Assembly (NCBI GenBank): GCA_031273775.1
Contig: JAISRF010000141.1
Span: 1 to 6,583, forward strand
From: Oscillospiraceae bacterium
Lineage (GTDB): Bacteria > Bacillota > Clostridia > Oscillospirales > Acutalibacteraceae
DNA: 6,583 bases
Direction: 5' to 3'
Below, piece after piece: positions 1 to 6,100 of the stretch (its first letter is position 1; every line of letters begins with the position of its first letter). A program made the translations under genes and the position numbers. The notes beneath the pieces are model-generated. The model searched no databases, was not told where the DNA came from, and worked only from the letters and a program-made list of their open reading frames with translations.

Positions 1-271
1 CCAGCAAGGTCTGGTGCACAAAAGTTTTTTCGTGGCGGTAAAGCACCGTTTCCCCGCCGATTTTCGCCCCACCGATTTCTATTTCTCTGACCGGCGGTTC
101 GCTGTCCGCGCCCAGTACCTGTTTCGCCTCCTCTGACGCATACGGGCACTCGGCCAGGCTCGCTTTTTTTGCCGCCAGCTTCATGGCGAAGGCAAGGCAG
201 GTATTGGAGCCGCATTCCTTACAATTGGTTTTGGGCAGCAGCTTTTGAATTTGCAGTCCGCTTAAAGCCAT
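1..271 (-). CDS. acsC: CFeSP large subunit AcsC, N-terminal part (3' end outside window)
   Basis: This is the N-terminal 90 residues of the large (gamma) subunit of the corrinoid iron-sulfur protein, which carries the methyl group on cobalt from methyl-tetrahydrofolate methyltransferase to acetyl-CoA synthase in the cytoplasm. The protein begins MALSGLQIQKLLPKTNCKEC. Cys17, Cys20, Cys25 and Cys42 have the spacing of the [4Fe-4S] motif of this family (NCxECGxxTCLAFAM, then ASLxxCPY), and the cluster reduces cobalt to Co(I). Residues 80-90 (YRHEKTFVHQTLL region) match the start of the following barrel domain. The barrel and the C-terminal cobalamin-binding domain lie beyond the window edge. The ATG start is supported by a CGGAGG ribosome binding site 8 bases upstream. 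It lies 93 bases after the stop of the acsB-acsD fusion and is probably co-transcribed, next to its own dimer partner AcsD. Confidence 0.95.
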   Translation of the reverse strand, partial: MALSGLQIQKLLPKTNCKECGSNTCLAFAMKLAAKKASLAECPYASEEAKQVLGADSEPPVREIEIGGAKIGGETVLYRHEKTFVHQTLL

Positions 272-364
272 GGGTTTAACCTCCGAATAATTGAAAATTA
301 ATTATGAGTTTCACGATGCCGCAAGGGACGATACTTCAGACTGCAGTTGCGGACCGCGGTTCCG
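272..364 (-). other. acsB-acsD / acsC spacer with two small inverted repeats
   Basis: This 93-base spacer holds no gene. Directly after the fusion's stop codon, 350-364 is an inverted repeat (CGGACC/GGTTCCG, one bulged base). It has no T-tract, so it does not look like an intrinsic terminator, and read-through into acsC is expected. At 287-305 there is an AT-only hairpin (ATAATT, 7-base loop, AATTAT) just upstream of the acsC ribosome binding site. Its A-rich composition recalls the acsA / acsB spacer repeat. No promoter was recognised. Confidence 0.4.
280..285 (-). promoter_or_regulatory. Ribosome binding site of acsC
   Basis: The minus strand reads CGGAGG here, 8 bases before the acsC ATG at 271-269. 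It fixes that start codon. Confidence 0.8.
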
Positions 365-3300
365 TTACGCCTTATCCAAAAGCTGTGTTATCGTCTTTTT
401 AGCCGCCATAGCCGCTTCCGGATGGTACATAATCAGAATGTCAGCGCCGGCGTACAGCAGGGAAACGGCGGTGGAAAGCTCCCATGCGGCGGCGCGTCGT
501 GCGAGATCCCCCCACTCTGGGAAATCTTCACCTGTGGCGCGGAATTCTTTCATTTTAATACATTCCTGCCCGGTGGAAACAATCAGCGGGGAAACGAGCA
601 TTTTATCGCCGCCCAAACCCGTCAGCCGGATTCGCTCCATAACGGAGTAGGTGTATTCCAGACCGTAACCGATTGCGCCTGTCATGGGATCCATTATAAT
701 CTTGTCGGCAGCCAAATCCATATTGGTTAGCAGAATGTTCAGTTGCTTGCCAATGTTCACGTCGATTGGCGACTGCGCGACCACCGTGTGGCCGTATGCC
801 ATACACGCTCCGGCGATGGTGCGGTAATTGTCCTGTTCCACCCAATTGAACAACAGATTTTCACCGGTGTAGGCTGCCGCGATGGCTTTAAGCACCTCGT
901 TGTTTTTGTCAAAGCTGTTGTGACCGGTAATAATTAAGGGCACGTCCACAGCTTTCAAAACTTCACCAACCAGTTTAACGGCGACCTCGGCGGATTTGTT
1001 TCCGCGCTCGGGGTGCGTGCCGTCCAGACGTACGCTAATGATGTCCGCGCCATATTTTTCCACGCAAAGCTTTGCCATTTCGGCGGGCTTATCCAAAATT
1101 CCACCGTAAATTTCACGGAGAATGGCCGGATATTTTTCGTTGATGGTATCAAAAACCTCCATGGCAATGAGCGGACGGTTAGGCATTTCGCCCTCCCACA
1201 GGTGGAACGGCATACAGGTCGCGCCACCGACAGTCAGCGTTTTTCCGCGGGTTCCGCCCTCGGCGGCGGTTGCGCCTAACTTAACCGCCGTGATGCTGTT
1301 TTCCCATTTTTCCTTAGGTAGGGACACCTTTGAGAGCGCCGCAAATTTTTCGGCGGCGGTAGCTCCCACCCGGCCTCCTTCAAGGGAAGTATCGCCCGCA
1401 GAGGGCGCAAGCTGTCCCTGACCCTCTTCCCAAAGGAAGGGGGCGCCCTCCGCAGAGGTTGTGGGTTGCACCCCAAGGAATTTTTCGGAAAGTACACCGA
1501 TGATGCTTTGTACCACTTCGCGGGTAATGTCCGCGCGGATTTGCGCGGAAAGGGTCTGTGTGAGAGCCGCAAGATCCGCCTGAGAAAGGTTGGCAGAAGA
1601 GGTTTCGGGTGTGTCCGTTTGAGGCGTCGTATCCGGTCGGACACGGGACTCCGCCCCCAGTTTTTCCCTTTGCGTGTTTGTCAATTCGGAATTCGGAATT
1701 CCGAATTCTGAATTTTCAGCGTAGCTGTCCATTTCCGGCATTTTCAAAGCGGGATGGTCAATCTTTTCCATAAAGGCGCGGACATCCGCCGCAGAGGTCG
1801 CCACCGTTTCGTCCGCAATCCGGTCAAGGAAGTTTTCCAGACCTTGCTCAACAAAGCGCTTTTTCAAATCATCGGCAAGCGTTTCTTTTAGCTCTTTGGG
1901 CATCCACACCAGACGACCGAATCCGCCTTCGGCAAACAAGAACTTGCGGGAGGTTAAAAACACTTTGCCGCAACCCATAAAGCCGGGGGTTTGCGCGCCG
2001 CCGCCCACGTTGCCCGCCAGTGTGGAGAAAGTCATACCAACCGGGGTATCGCCCAAAAATTCGCGGTTGACAACCATGACGCCGTTGCATTCGGGTACGT
2101 AAGCGCAAATCGCCTCAAAACAGCCGCAGCTGGTCATGGGTCGATCCATAATGGAGTAAGCGCAGAATGCGTCCACGCTTTTATGGCTGTTCTGGTACAC
2201 ATATTCGTTTACGCCGGTCCAGATTCCCTTAAGCGGATCAAGACAATCGCCTTTTTTCAGCGGCTGATTCGCGCCGGTTTCATCAATTTCGTAGGCGGCC
2301 TTGCCATCCAGCCAGTTATAGGCGCCGCACAGTCCCAAGCGTTCAGGCGTAATAACGCACACGTGGTTAGGCGCAAAGGACTGGCACAGCAAACAGGAAT
2401 AAAAGGTGTCCACGCTTTCGTCCGTCATGGCTTCTAAGCGGCGGTTCCGTTCGTCGTAAACTTTGCGGGCAATGGCGAGACGTTTTTCGGCCTCGGTCTG
2501 GTCGGTAACCAGCGTAACCTGAACTTTATCCACAATGGCGGGGTAATCGGCAAGGAATTTCGCATGCAAAATCTCACCGTAATCCTTCAGGCGCAATCCT
2601 CTGGCAAAGCCGTCTTTAGACACGCGCGTCCACACAATATCGCGCTGTCCCATGTGCCAGATACCTTCCGCGCCGTTGACCATGTGGTGTATCTGGCGTT
2701 CAAGAATCGGCTCAAAATCGGACTGCATTTTCCGCCCGGCGACTTCTACCCAAATGCCAAGCGGCAGGGCGGTTCCGGGAGTCACAGTGTCTATATCCGA
2801 GCCGATGATGTCGATTTTTCCGTCAACGATTTCGTCGGTTTCCGCGCTGGTGACAAATTCAAACGCAATGCTTTTGTTGCCGCCGAATTCAACCTGTGTG
2901 GCTTCCTTGCGAATACGTTCGCCCTCAAACGCCGGGCCGTAAGGCACGGGAATTGGGACATCCACCACTTTGATTTTACAGCCGCGCACCTCCAGCGCCT
3001 TTTCCACCATCTGTTCGTAGGGAACGTTGGAAACCACGTGCTCGTAGGTACATATGCCGGTGGGAAGAATTTGCGGGATGTCGGTATCGGCAAGAACGGG
3101 AAATCCGTAATTGATGGCGCCCGCCGCCACCGCGTATTTGTCCGGCGTGACCTCGCCGAACGCCAGCACAAAGGCAAAAATGCGGTTTTTGTTGTATTTC
3201 AGATTGGCGGCAAAATCTCCCGGTTTCACACCGCCGAAGGAAAGTGCCGCGCGGTTGGCAAAGCCTAAGGCGTAAATCAGTGCGGAAACATCCGCGCCAA

Positions 3301-3904
3301 ACGGTACCAGCCGGGTTTCCCAGCCCAACTGAACGCCTTCCTCTGCCAATTGCTCGGCAAACTGCTTGCCGTTTGCCGAGCCGGCCATAAACACGTACAA
3401 ATTTTTCCGCTGCAATTCCCGCGCGATTTTTACTGCCGTAGCGTTGTCCGGAGCCGCCCCGGTGATAGCCGCGAAACCGGGGGCGGTACCGTCCACAAAT
3501 TCAATCCCGCGCTCGCGCATAATGACATCGTTGGCCGCGCCCAGCCAGATTCCGTCCACCGGATTGGGGCCGAAACCGTATTTGCAGGCTTCAATAATCT
3601 CACAGGCGAACAATGCGGCAACACCGGCGTCCAACGCATTGCCGAGGTAGGGCAACCACACATCGTCCGCGGGGCGGGCGGGCAAGAGCGTTTTTGCCTC
3701 ATCCAATATGCATTGCAAATCCCCAAGGGTGCGAACCGCCTTGCCCGTGAACGAATAAATCACAGGCAGGAAGTAGTTGGTATCCGGGAAGGAAACGGCA
3801 AAATCCGCGCCTTTTTGGGCTACTGCTTCCGCTAACTTTTTTTCCGCCCTTACAACCCATTCCACCGCGCCGTCAATGGCGCTGGAACAGATGATTTTTG
3901 ACAT
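365..3904 (-). CDS. acsB-acsD: Fused acetyl-CoA synthase (AcsB) and CFeSP small subunit (AcsD)
   Basis: This single uninterrupted reading frame encodes 1179 residues. Residues 1-725 are a complete bacterial acetyl-CoA synthase (Moorella AcsB is 729 aa), which makes acetyl-CoA from CO, a corrinoid-bound methyl group and CoA. All A-cluster ligands are present: Cys504, Cys507, Cys516 and Cys526 for the [4Fe-4S] cluster, with Cys507 expected to bridge to nickel, and Cys593-Gly-Cys595 for the distal nickel. Phe510 sits at the proximal-metal pocket position. Residues 726-865 are a Thr/Pro/Ser/Ala-rich linker with a predicted helical stretch at 773-811. Residues 866-1179 are a full AcsD (family about 310-320 aa), starting near LGATAAEGGTRGKT and ending HPEAAMAAKKTITQLL. 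AcsD is the barrel subunit that pairs with AcsC. The ATG at 3904 is chosen for its GAGGAGG site 7 bases upstream. A TTG 15 codons earlier lacks such a site. Nothing between residues 725 and 896 offers an in-frame ATG for a separate AcsD, so a true fusion is favoured. The repeat-like linker is odd. Confidence 0.93.
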   Translation of the reverse strand: MSKIICSSAIDGAVEWVVRAEKKLAEAVAQKGADFAVSFPDTNYFLPVIYSFTGKAVRTLGDLQCILDEAKTLLPARPADDVWLPYLGNALDAGVAALFACEIIEACKYGFGPNPVDGIWLGAANDVIMRERGIEFVDGTAPGFAAITGAAPDNATAVKIARELQRKNLYVFMAGSANGKQFAEQLAEEGVQLGWETRLVPFGADVSALIYALGFANRAALSFGGVKPGDFAANLKYNKNRIFAFVLAFGEVTPDKYAVAAGAINYGFPVLADTDIPQILPTGICTYEHVVSNVPYEQMVEKALEVRGCKIKVVDVPIPVPYGPAFEGERIRKEATQVEFGGNKSIAFEFVTSAETDEIVDGKIDIIGSDIDTVTPGTALPLGIWVEVAGRKMQSDFEPILERQIHHMVNGAEGIWHMGQRDIVWTRVSKDGFARGLRLKDYGEILHAKFLADYPAIVDKVQVTLVTDQTEAEKRLAIARKVYDERNRRLEAMTDESVDTFYSCLLCQSFAPNHVCVITPERLGLCGAYNWLDGKAAYEIDETGANQPLKKGDCLDPLKGIWTGVNEYVYQNSHKSVDAFCAYSIMDRPMTSCGCFEAICAYVPECNGVMVVNREFLGDTPVGMTFSTLAGNVGGGAQTPGFMGCGKVFLTSRKFLFAEGGFGRLVWMPKELKETLADDLKKRFVEQGLENFLDRIADETVATSAADVRAFMEKIDHPALKMPEMDSYAENSEFGIPNSELTNTQREKLGAESRVRPDTTPQTDTPETSSANLSQADLAALTQTLSAQIRADITREVVQSIIGVLSEKFLGVQPTTSAEGAPFLWEEGQGQLAPSAGDTSLEGGRVGATAAEKFAALSKVSLPKEKWENSITAVKLGATAAEGGTRGKTLTVGGATCMPFHLWEGEMPNRPLIAMEVFDTINEKYPAILREIYGGILDKPAEMAKLCVEKYGADIISVRLDGTHPERGNKSAEVAVKLVGEVLKAVDVPLIITGHNSFDKNNEVLKAIAAAYTGENLLFNWVEQDNYRTIAGACMAYGHTVVAQSPIDVNIGKQLNILLTNMDLAADKIIMDPMTGAIGYGLEYTYSVMERIRLTGLGGDKMLVSPLIVSTGQECIKMKEFRATGEDFPEWGDLARRAAAWELSTAVSLLYAGADILIMYHPEAAMAAKKTITQLLDKA
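866..1310 (-). other. Start of the AcsD module inside the fusion (CFeSP small subunit domain)
   Basis: This marks the N-terminal half of the AcsD module, from about residue 865 (KEKWENSITAVKLGATAAEG). Family landmarks are GGTRGKT, a PFHLWEGEMPNRP segment and AMEVFD, followed by EKYGADIISVRLDGTHPE. They align by eye with the start of the Moorella CFeSP small subunit (LGAT..GGTR, PFHHFEGE, NRPVIGMEV, EYGADLIYLKLDG). The module continues to the stop codon at 365. No stop, ATG or ribosome binding site separates it from the ACS module. Confidence 0.85.
1358..1450 (-). repeat. GC-rich, hairpin-forming repeat-like segment translated within the linker
   Basis: This covers residues about 819-849 of the fusion (EGAPFLWEEGQGQLAPSAGD and on). 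On the plus strand, 1422-1430 pairs with 1435-1443 (9-base arms around CAAA, one non-Watson-Crick position), and 1393-1397 pairs with 1403-1407 (CGCCC/GGGCG). The motif CCGCAGAGG occurs at 1396-1404 and again at 1450-1458. The Gly/Ala/Glu-rich peptide has no match to either enzyme family that I recognise. The style (CTTCCC, GGAAGG, small GC hairpins) resembles interspersed intergenic repeats of clostridial genomes. That identification is inference and the borders are approximate. Confidence 0.45.
1467..1585 (-). other. Predicted amphipathic helical segment in the fusion linker
   Basis: Residues 773-811 (starting LSQADLAALTQTLSAQIRAD) have no Gly or Pro until Gly803. They show a regular hydrophobic spacing (L778, L781, L785, I789, I793, V797/V798, I801/I802, L805, F809), as expected for an amphipathic helix or helical hairpin. 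The segment is flanked by disordered-looking sequence on both sides. It may be the remnant of an N-terminal extension of AcsD, or a docking helix. I do not recognise it as a named domain. Confidence 0.5.
1683..1714. repeat. 32-bp near-perfect palindrome (GAATTC repeats) at the AcsB/AcsD junction
   Basis: Positions 1689-1708 form a perfect 20-bp palindrome built of GAATTC, GGAATTCC and GAATTC. It extends to 1683-1714 with one mismatched pair (15 of 16 pairs). It is read in frame as about residues 731-741 (NSEFGIPNSEL), only six residues past the end of the ACS homology (KMPEM). It looks like a small mobile or intergenic repeat captured in the coding frame. The palindrome is seen directly; its origin is inferred. 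Confidence 0.85.
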
Positions 3905-3911
3905 GGAAGTT

Positions 3912-3918
3912 CCTCCTC
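3912..3918 (-). promoter_or_regulatory. Strong ribosome binding site that sets the acsB-acsD start
   Basis: The minus strand reads GAGGAGG, 7 bases ahead of the ATG at 3904-3902. It selects this start over an in-frame TTG at 3949 that would add 15 residues and has no such site. Confidence 0.9.
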
Positions 3919-3928
3919 GTTTTAATTC

Positions 3929-3942
3929 GTCGCAAATGCGAC
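3929..3942. repeat. 14-bp palindrome upstream of the acsB-acsD ribosome binding site
   Basis: GTCGCAAATGCGAC is an inverted repeat (6-base arms, 2-base centre) ending about 10 bases before the ribosome binding site. In the transcript it could form a small hairpin at the 5' side of the site, affecting mRNA processing or translation, or it could be an operator. Function is unknown. Confidence 0.5.
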
Positions 3943-3945
3943 ACC

Positions 3946-3983
3946 ACAATTTTCAATTCTCCATTTTTCATCTTCAATTCTTC
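3946..3983. repeat. A/T-rich short tandem-like intergenic repeat
   Basis: TTCAATTCT occurs at 3952-3960 and 3973-3981, a 21-base period, within a strand-asymmetric tract (minus strand: runs of GAATTGAA, GATGAAAAATGGAG). Such A/G-rich AATTGAAAA/AATGGAGAA tracts are familiar intergenic debris in clostridial genomes; that comparison is from memory. It abuts the acsA stop codon. Confidence 0.5.
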
Positions 3984-3984
3984 A

Positions 3985-5934
3985 CTACATGCCGTGTGTA
4001 CGGCGGTCTTTCATATCCAACAATTTGCGTTCGACTTTTTTATTAATGCCCAATTTATCCCGTTTAGCGTTCAAAAGTTCCACAATTTTGTCGGCTGCTT
4101 CCATCGGTGTTTCAATCAGGTGAAAGCACGCGCCAAAATCTTCTTTGACACCGCCGTGCAGATATGCGTTGACATTTTCCGAACCGCTGGTATAAAACGG
4201 GTTACCCAGAATAACGTCTATACCGGAGGCGACAAAATAGCAGCCGATGGCGATAGCCTTTTCGCTCATCCATTCCGGCGCCACACCTACGGCGGGAATG
4301 GACGCCAAATCGTCGCCCAGTCCGCCCTCTGCCACGACTTCCGTCGCGGCTTCCAGTACGCGGCAGTTGTCCACGCAGCTGCCCATATGTAAAACCGGGG
4401 GCATACCTACCGTTTCGCAAACCTCGCGGAGTCCCGCGCCGGCAAGTTCCAGCGCCGTTTCCGGCTTCAGACGGCCGCCCTTGGCGGACGCGATAGCCGC
4501 ACAGCCTGTTTGAAGCACCAGGACGTTCCGTTTAACCAGCTCTTCAGTCAGGACATTCACATAATCGTCAGCTTTCATTTTGGCGTTATTACAGCCCACA
4601 ATGCCCGCCACACCCAAAATCCGCCCTTGAATAATGGCGTCGTTCAGCGGGCGAAAAGACGCACGATATTTGCCGCCCAGCATGTACTTAATGGCGTCCA
4701 CGGAGAAGCCCGCCACCAGCGGCTCCTTGCTTTTGGGAATTTGTACTTTGGCGGCGTCGCGCCTTTTAAAGTTGTCTATGGCGCGCTTTACCAGTTCCCT
4801 GGCGGCGGCCATTGGATTGGTGTGCCCTACTTCAATGTGCGTCGCGCCGATGGTTTTTGCAATGTCGGTCGTGGAGATGATCTCCGTGTGATAATTTTTG
4901 GCGATATCCGGCAGACCGGGCATGCAGCACTGCACATCAATAATCATGGCTTCGACCGCGCCTGTCACAATGGCAAGCTCTTGCTGCAGGACGTTGCCGG
5001 CCACGGGAACTCCGTGACGCATGAGGATTTCGTTGGCGGTACAGCAAATCCCGGCCAGCGTAATGCCGCCCGCAGCTCCCGCGTCCTTTGCGTAAGCCAT
5101 TATTTCCGGGTCGGCTACCGCAACGGTTAATATTTCCGAAAGTGCAGGCTCATGCCCGTGAATCAATATGTTAACGGTGTCAGCCCGCAGCACGCCTAAG
5201 TTAGCGGTGCTTTTGACCGGCGCGGGCGTACCGAACAAAATGTCCGATGTGATGGAGGCTACGCGCGCGCCGCCCCAACCATCGGCCAGCGACGTGCGGA
5301 ACGCGTGCATCAGCAGGTTTTTGTAATCGTGGTCAACCCCCATAGTGGTTCGGTGCATGGACTCGACCACCATCCGGTCGATTCCTTTTGGCAGCACACC
5401 TTTTTGCTCCCACAGGCTGCGGCGCTTTTGCGGCGCGAGCTCAAGGGTTTTAAGCGAGTTTTCTTGACTGGAAAATTCTTCCATAAACAAGCTTGCCAAA
5501 TCCAGCGCAATGGCGTTCGTCTCACGGTCTTCGGTTTCGATACCATACAGTTTCGCGTTGTAAAACAGGGCCTTTTCGTCTTTGATTTCGTAGCCGTTCG
5601 CCTTGCCCTCGGCTACTTTTTTAAGCAGAAGTACGAGGTGGCGCCCGTGATCGGAGTGGGCGGCAGTACCGCCGGAAACCTCCCGAAGGTAATTCCGGGC
5701 GACAATGGTGTCCGCGTTGGCACCGCATATGCCTTTCGGCGCTTTGGGCGTAATGCGGCAGGGACCCATATGGCAAATACGGCAACAAACCCCCGCCTTG
5801 CCGAATCCGCACTGATTTTTCTGCGCATCCGCCCGGGTAAAGCAGGTGTCCTGACATTCGCTGATTGCTTTTTCAAGCATTTCGGCGGACGCCGCGTCGC
5901 TTACCCTTTGAAAAACATCGGTTGTGTTTTCCAT
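3985..5934 (-). CDS. acsA: Carbon monoxide dehydrogenase catalytic subunit (CODH of the CODH/ACS complex)
   Basis: This 649-residue protein is the Ni-Fe-S CO dehydrogenase, interconverting CO2 and CO at the C-cluster and supplying CO to ACS. The D-cluster pair is Cys42 and Cys50. Cys51, Cys54, Cys59 and Cys70 bind the B-cluster (CCRICHMGPCR, then GICGA). C-cluster ligands are His261 (HGHEP), Cys297 or Cys298 (GICCTANE), Cys336 (DVQCCMP), Cys448 (VGCNN), Cys478 (TGCAA) and Cys520 (GSCVDN). Lys559 (SEKAIAIG) matches the catalytic lysine. His93, His96 and His99 form the proton-path histidines. Length fits the family (about 630-675 aa). The ATG has an AAGGAG site 10 bases upstream. The gene follows cooC and precedes the ACS gene, so this is the ACS-partner enzyme (acsA) rather than a stand-alone CooS, although the families overlap in sequence. 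No truncation or frameshift is visible. Confidence 0.96.
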   Translation of the reverse strand: MENTTDVFQRVSDAASAEMLEKAISECQDTCFTRADAQKNQCGFGKAGVCCRICHMGPCRITPKAPKGICGANADTIVARNYLREVSGGTAAHSDHGRHLVLLLKKVAEGKANGYEIKDEKALFYNAKLYGIETEDRETNAIALDLASLFMEEFSSQENSLKTLELAPQKRRSLWEQKGVLPKGIDRMVVESMHRTTMGVDHDYKNLLMHAFRTSLADGWGGARVASITSDILFGTPAPVKSTANLGVLRADTVNILIHGHEPALSEILTVAVADPEIMAYAKDAGAAGGITLAGICCTANEILMRHGVPVAGNVLQQELAIVTGAVEAMIIDVQCCMPGLPDIAKNYHTEIISTTDIAKTIGATHIEVGHTNPMAAARELVKRAIDNFKRRDAAKVQIPKSKEPLVAGFSVDAIKYMLGGKYRASFRPLNDAIIQGRILGVAGIVGCNNAKMKADDYVNVLTEELVKRNVLVLQTGCAAIASAKGGRLKPETALELAGAGLREVCETVGMPPVLHMGSCVDNCRVLEAATEVVAEGGLGDDLASIPAVGVAPEWMSEKAIAIGCYFVASGIDVILGNPFYTSGSENVNAYLHGGVKEDFGACFHLIETPMEAADKIVELLNAKRDKLGINKKVERKLLDMKDRRTHGM

Positions 5935-5944
5935 TGATTAAATT

Positions 5945-5950
5945 CTCCTT
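5945..5950 (-). promoter_or_regulatory. Ribosome binding site of acsA
   Basis: The minus strand reads AAGGAG, 10 bases before the acsA ATG (5934-5932). It supports that start. Confidence 0.8.
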
Positions 5951-6015
5951 AAAATATACTGCTTTTCTTACTTAACGTGATCGCTTTATCCGGTATGGAG
6001 GGATATTTCCGGCCT

Positions 6016-6035
6016 GAAAAACGGCGGTATCCGCC
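6016..6035 (-). terminator. Weak intrinsic-terminator-like hairpin after cooC
   Basis: On the minus strand GGCGG, loop ATA, CCGCC is followed by GTTTTT. The stem is only 5 bp but all G-C, and the T-run is on the correct side for transcription leaving cooC. It could attenuate read-through from cooC into acsA. The short stem and triloop keep confidence low. Confidence 0.35.
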
Positions 6036-6100
6036 ACCCGCGACATACTCCTTGACCATTAAAAATCACACTTTTTGCGGGCGACCGCGGACAGCCACAC

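Larger units (their letters stand above)
3905..3984 (-). other. acsA / acsB-acsD spacer
   Basis: This 80-base spacer holds an A-rich repeat next to the acsA stop, a palindrome at 3929-3942 and the ribosome binding site of the fusion. There is no T-tract terminator and no convincing promoter, so acsA and acsB-acsD are probably on one transcript. Confidence 0.6.
5935..6100 (-). other. cooC / acsA spacer
   Basis: This 166-base spacer is the longest in the window. It contains a terminator-like hairpin at 6016-6035, a GCGG/CCGC inverted repeat around 6078-6089, and the acsA ribosome binding site. A 36-codon open frame (6059-5949) lacks a ribosome binding site and is not called as a gene. The only -10-like element (TATATT near 5956-5951) is too close to the ribosome binding site to serve acsA. 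I see no convincing promoter. Confidence 0.5.

Noticed and set aside
350..364. Terminator after the acsB-acsD fusion
   Set aside because: The inverted repeat lacks a T-tract and acsC, the partner of AcsD, follows within 93 bases, so read-through is more likely.
1260..1340. Possible separate internal start for AcsD (GTG near residue 860, or an ATG around 1306)
   Set aside because: The ATG is out of frame and soon meets a stop. The GTG has no clear ribosome binding site. Low-level internal initiation cannot be excluded from sequence alone.
3905..3949. Earlier in-frame TTG start for the fusion (adds 15 residues, MWCRICDELKRGGTS)
   Set aside because: There is no ribosome binding site before it. 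The GAGGAGG site at 3912-3918 lies inside this extension and points to the ATG at 3904, and the extra residues have no counterpart in ACS.
5305..5937. Long open frame on the plus strand opposite acsA (also 2564-3268 and 4510-5130)
   Set aside because: These are shadows of the strongly conserved minus-strand genes. Their translations resemble no protein family and they lack sensible ribosome binding sites.
5951..5956. TATATT as a -10 box for acsA
   Set aside because: Its transcription start would fall in or past the ribosome binding site, and there is no -35 element at proper distance.
5949..6059. 36-codon open frame between cooC and acsA
   Set aside because: It has no ribosome binding site, the peptide (MVKEYVAGGGYRRFSGRKYP and on) is not recognisable, and it overlaps a terminator-like hairpin. 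It is most likely chance and is kept only as a note in the spacer finding.
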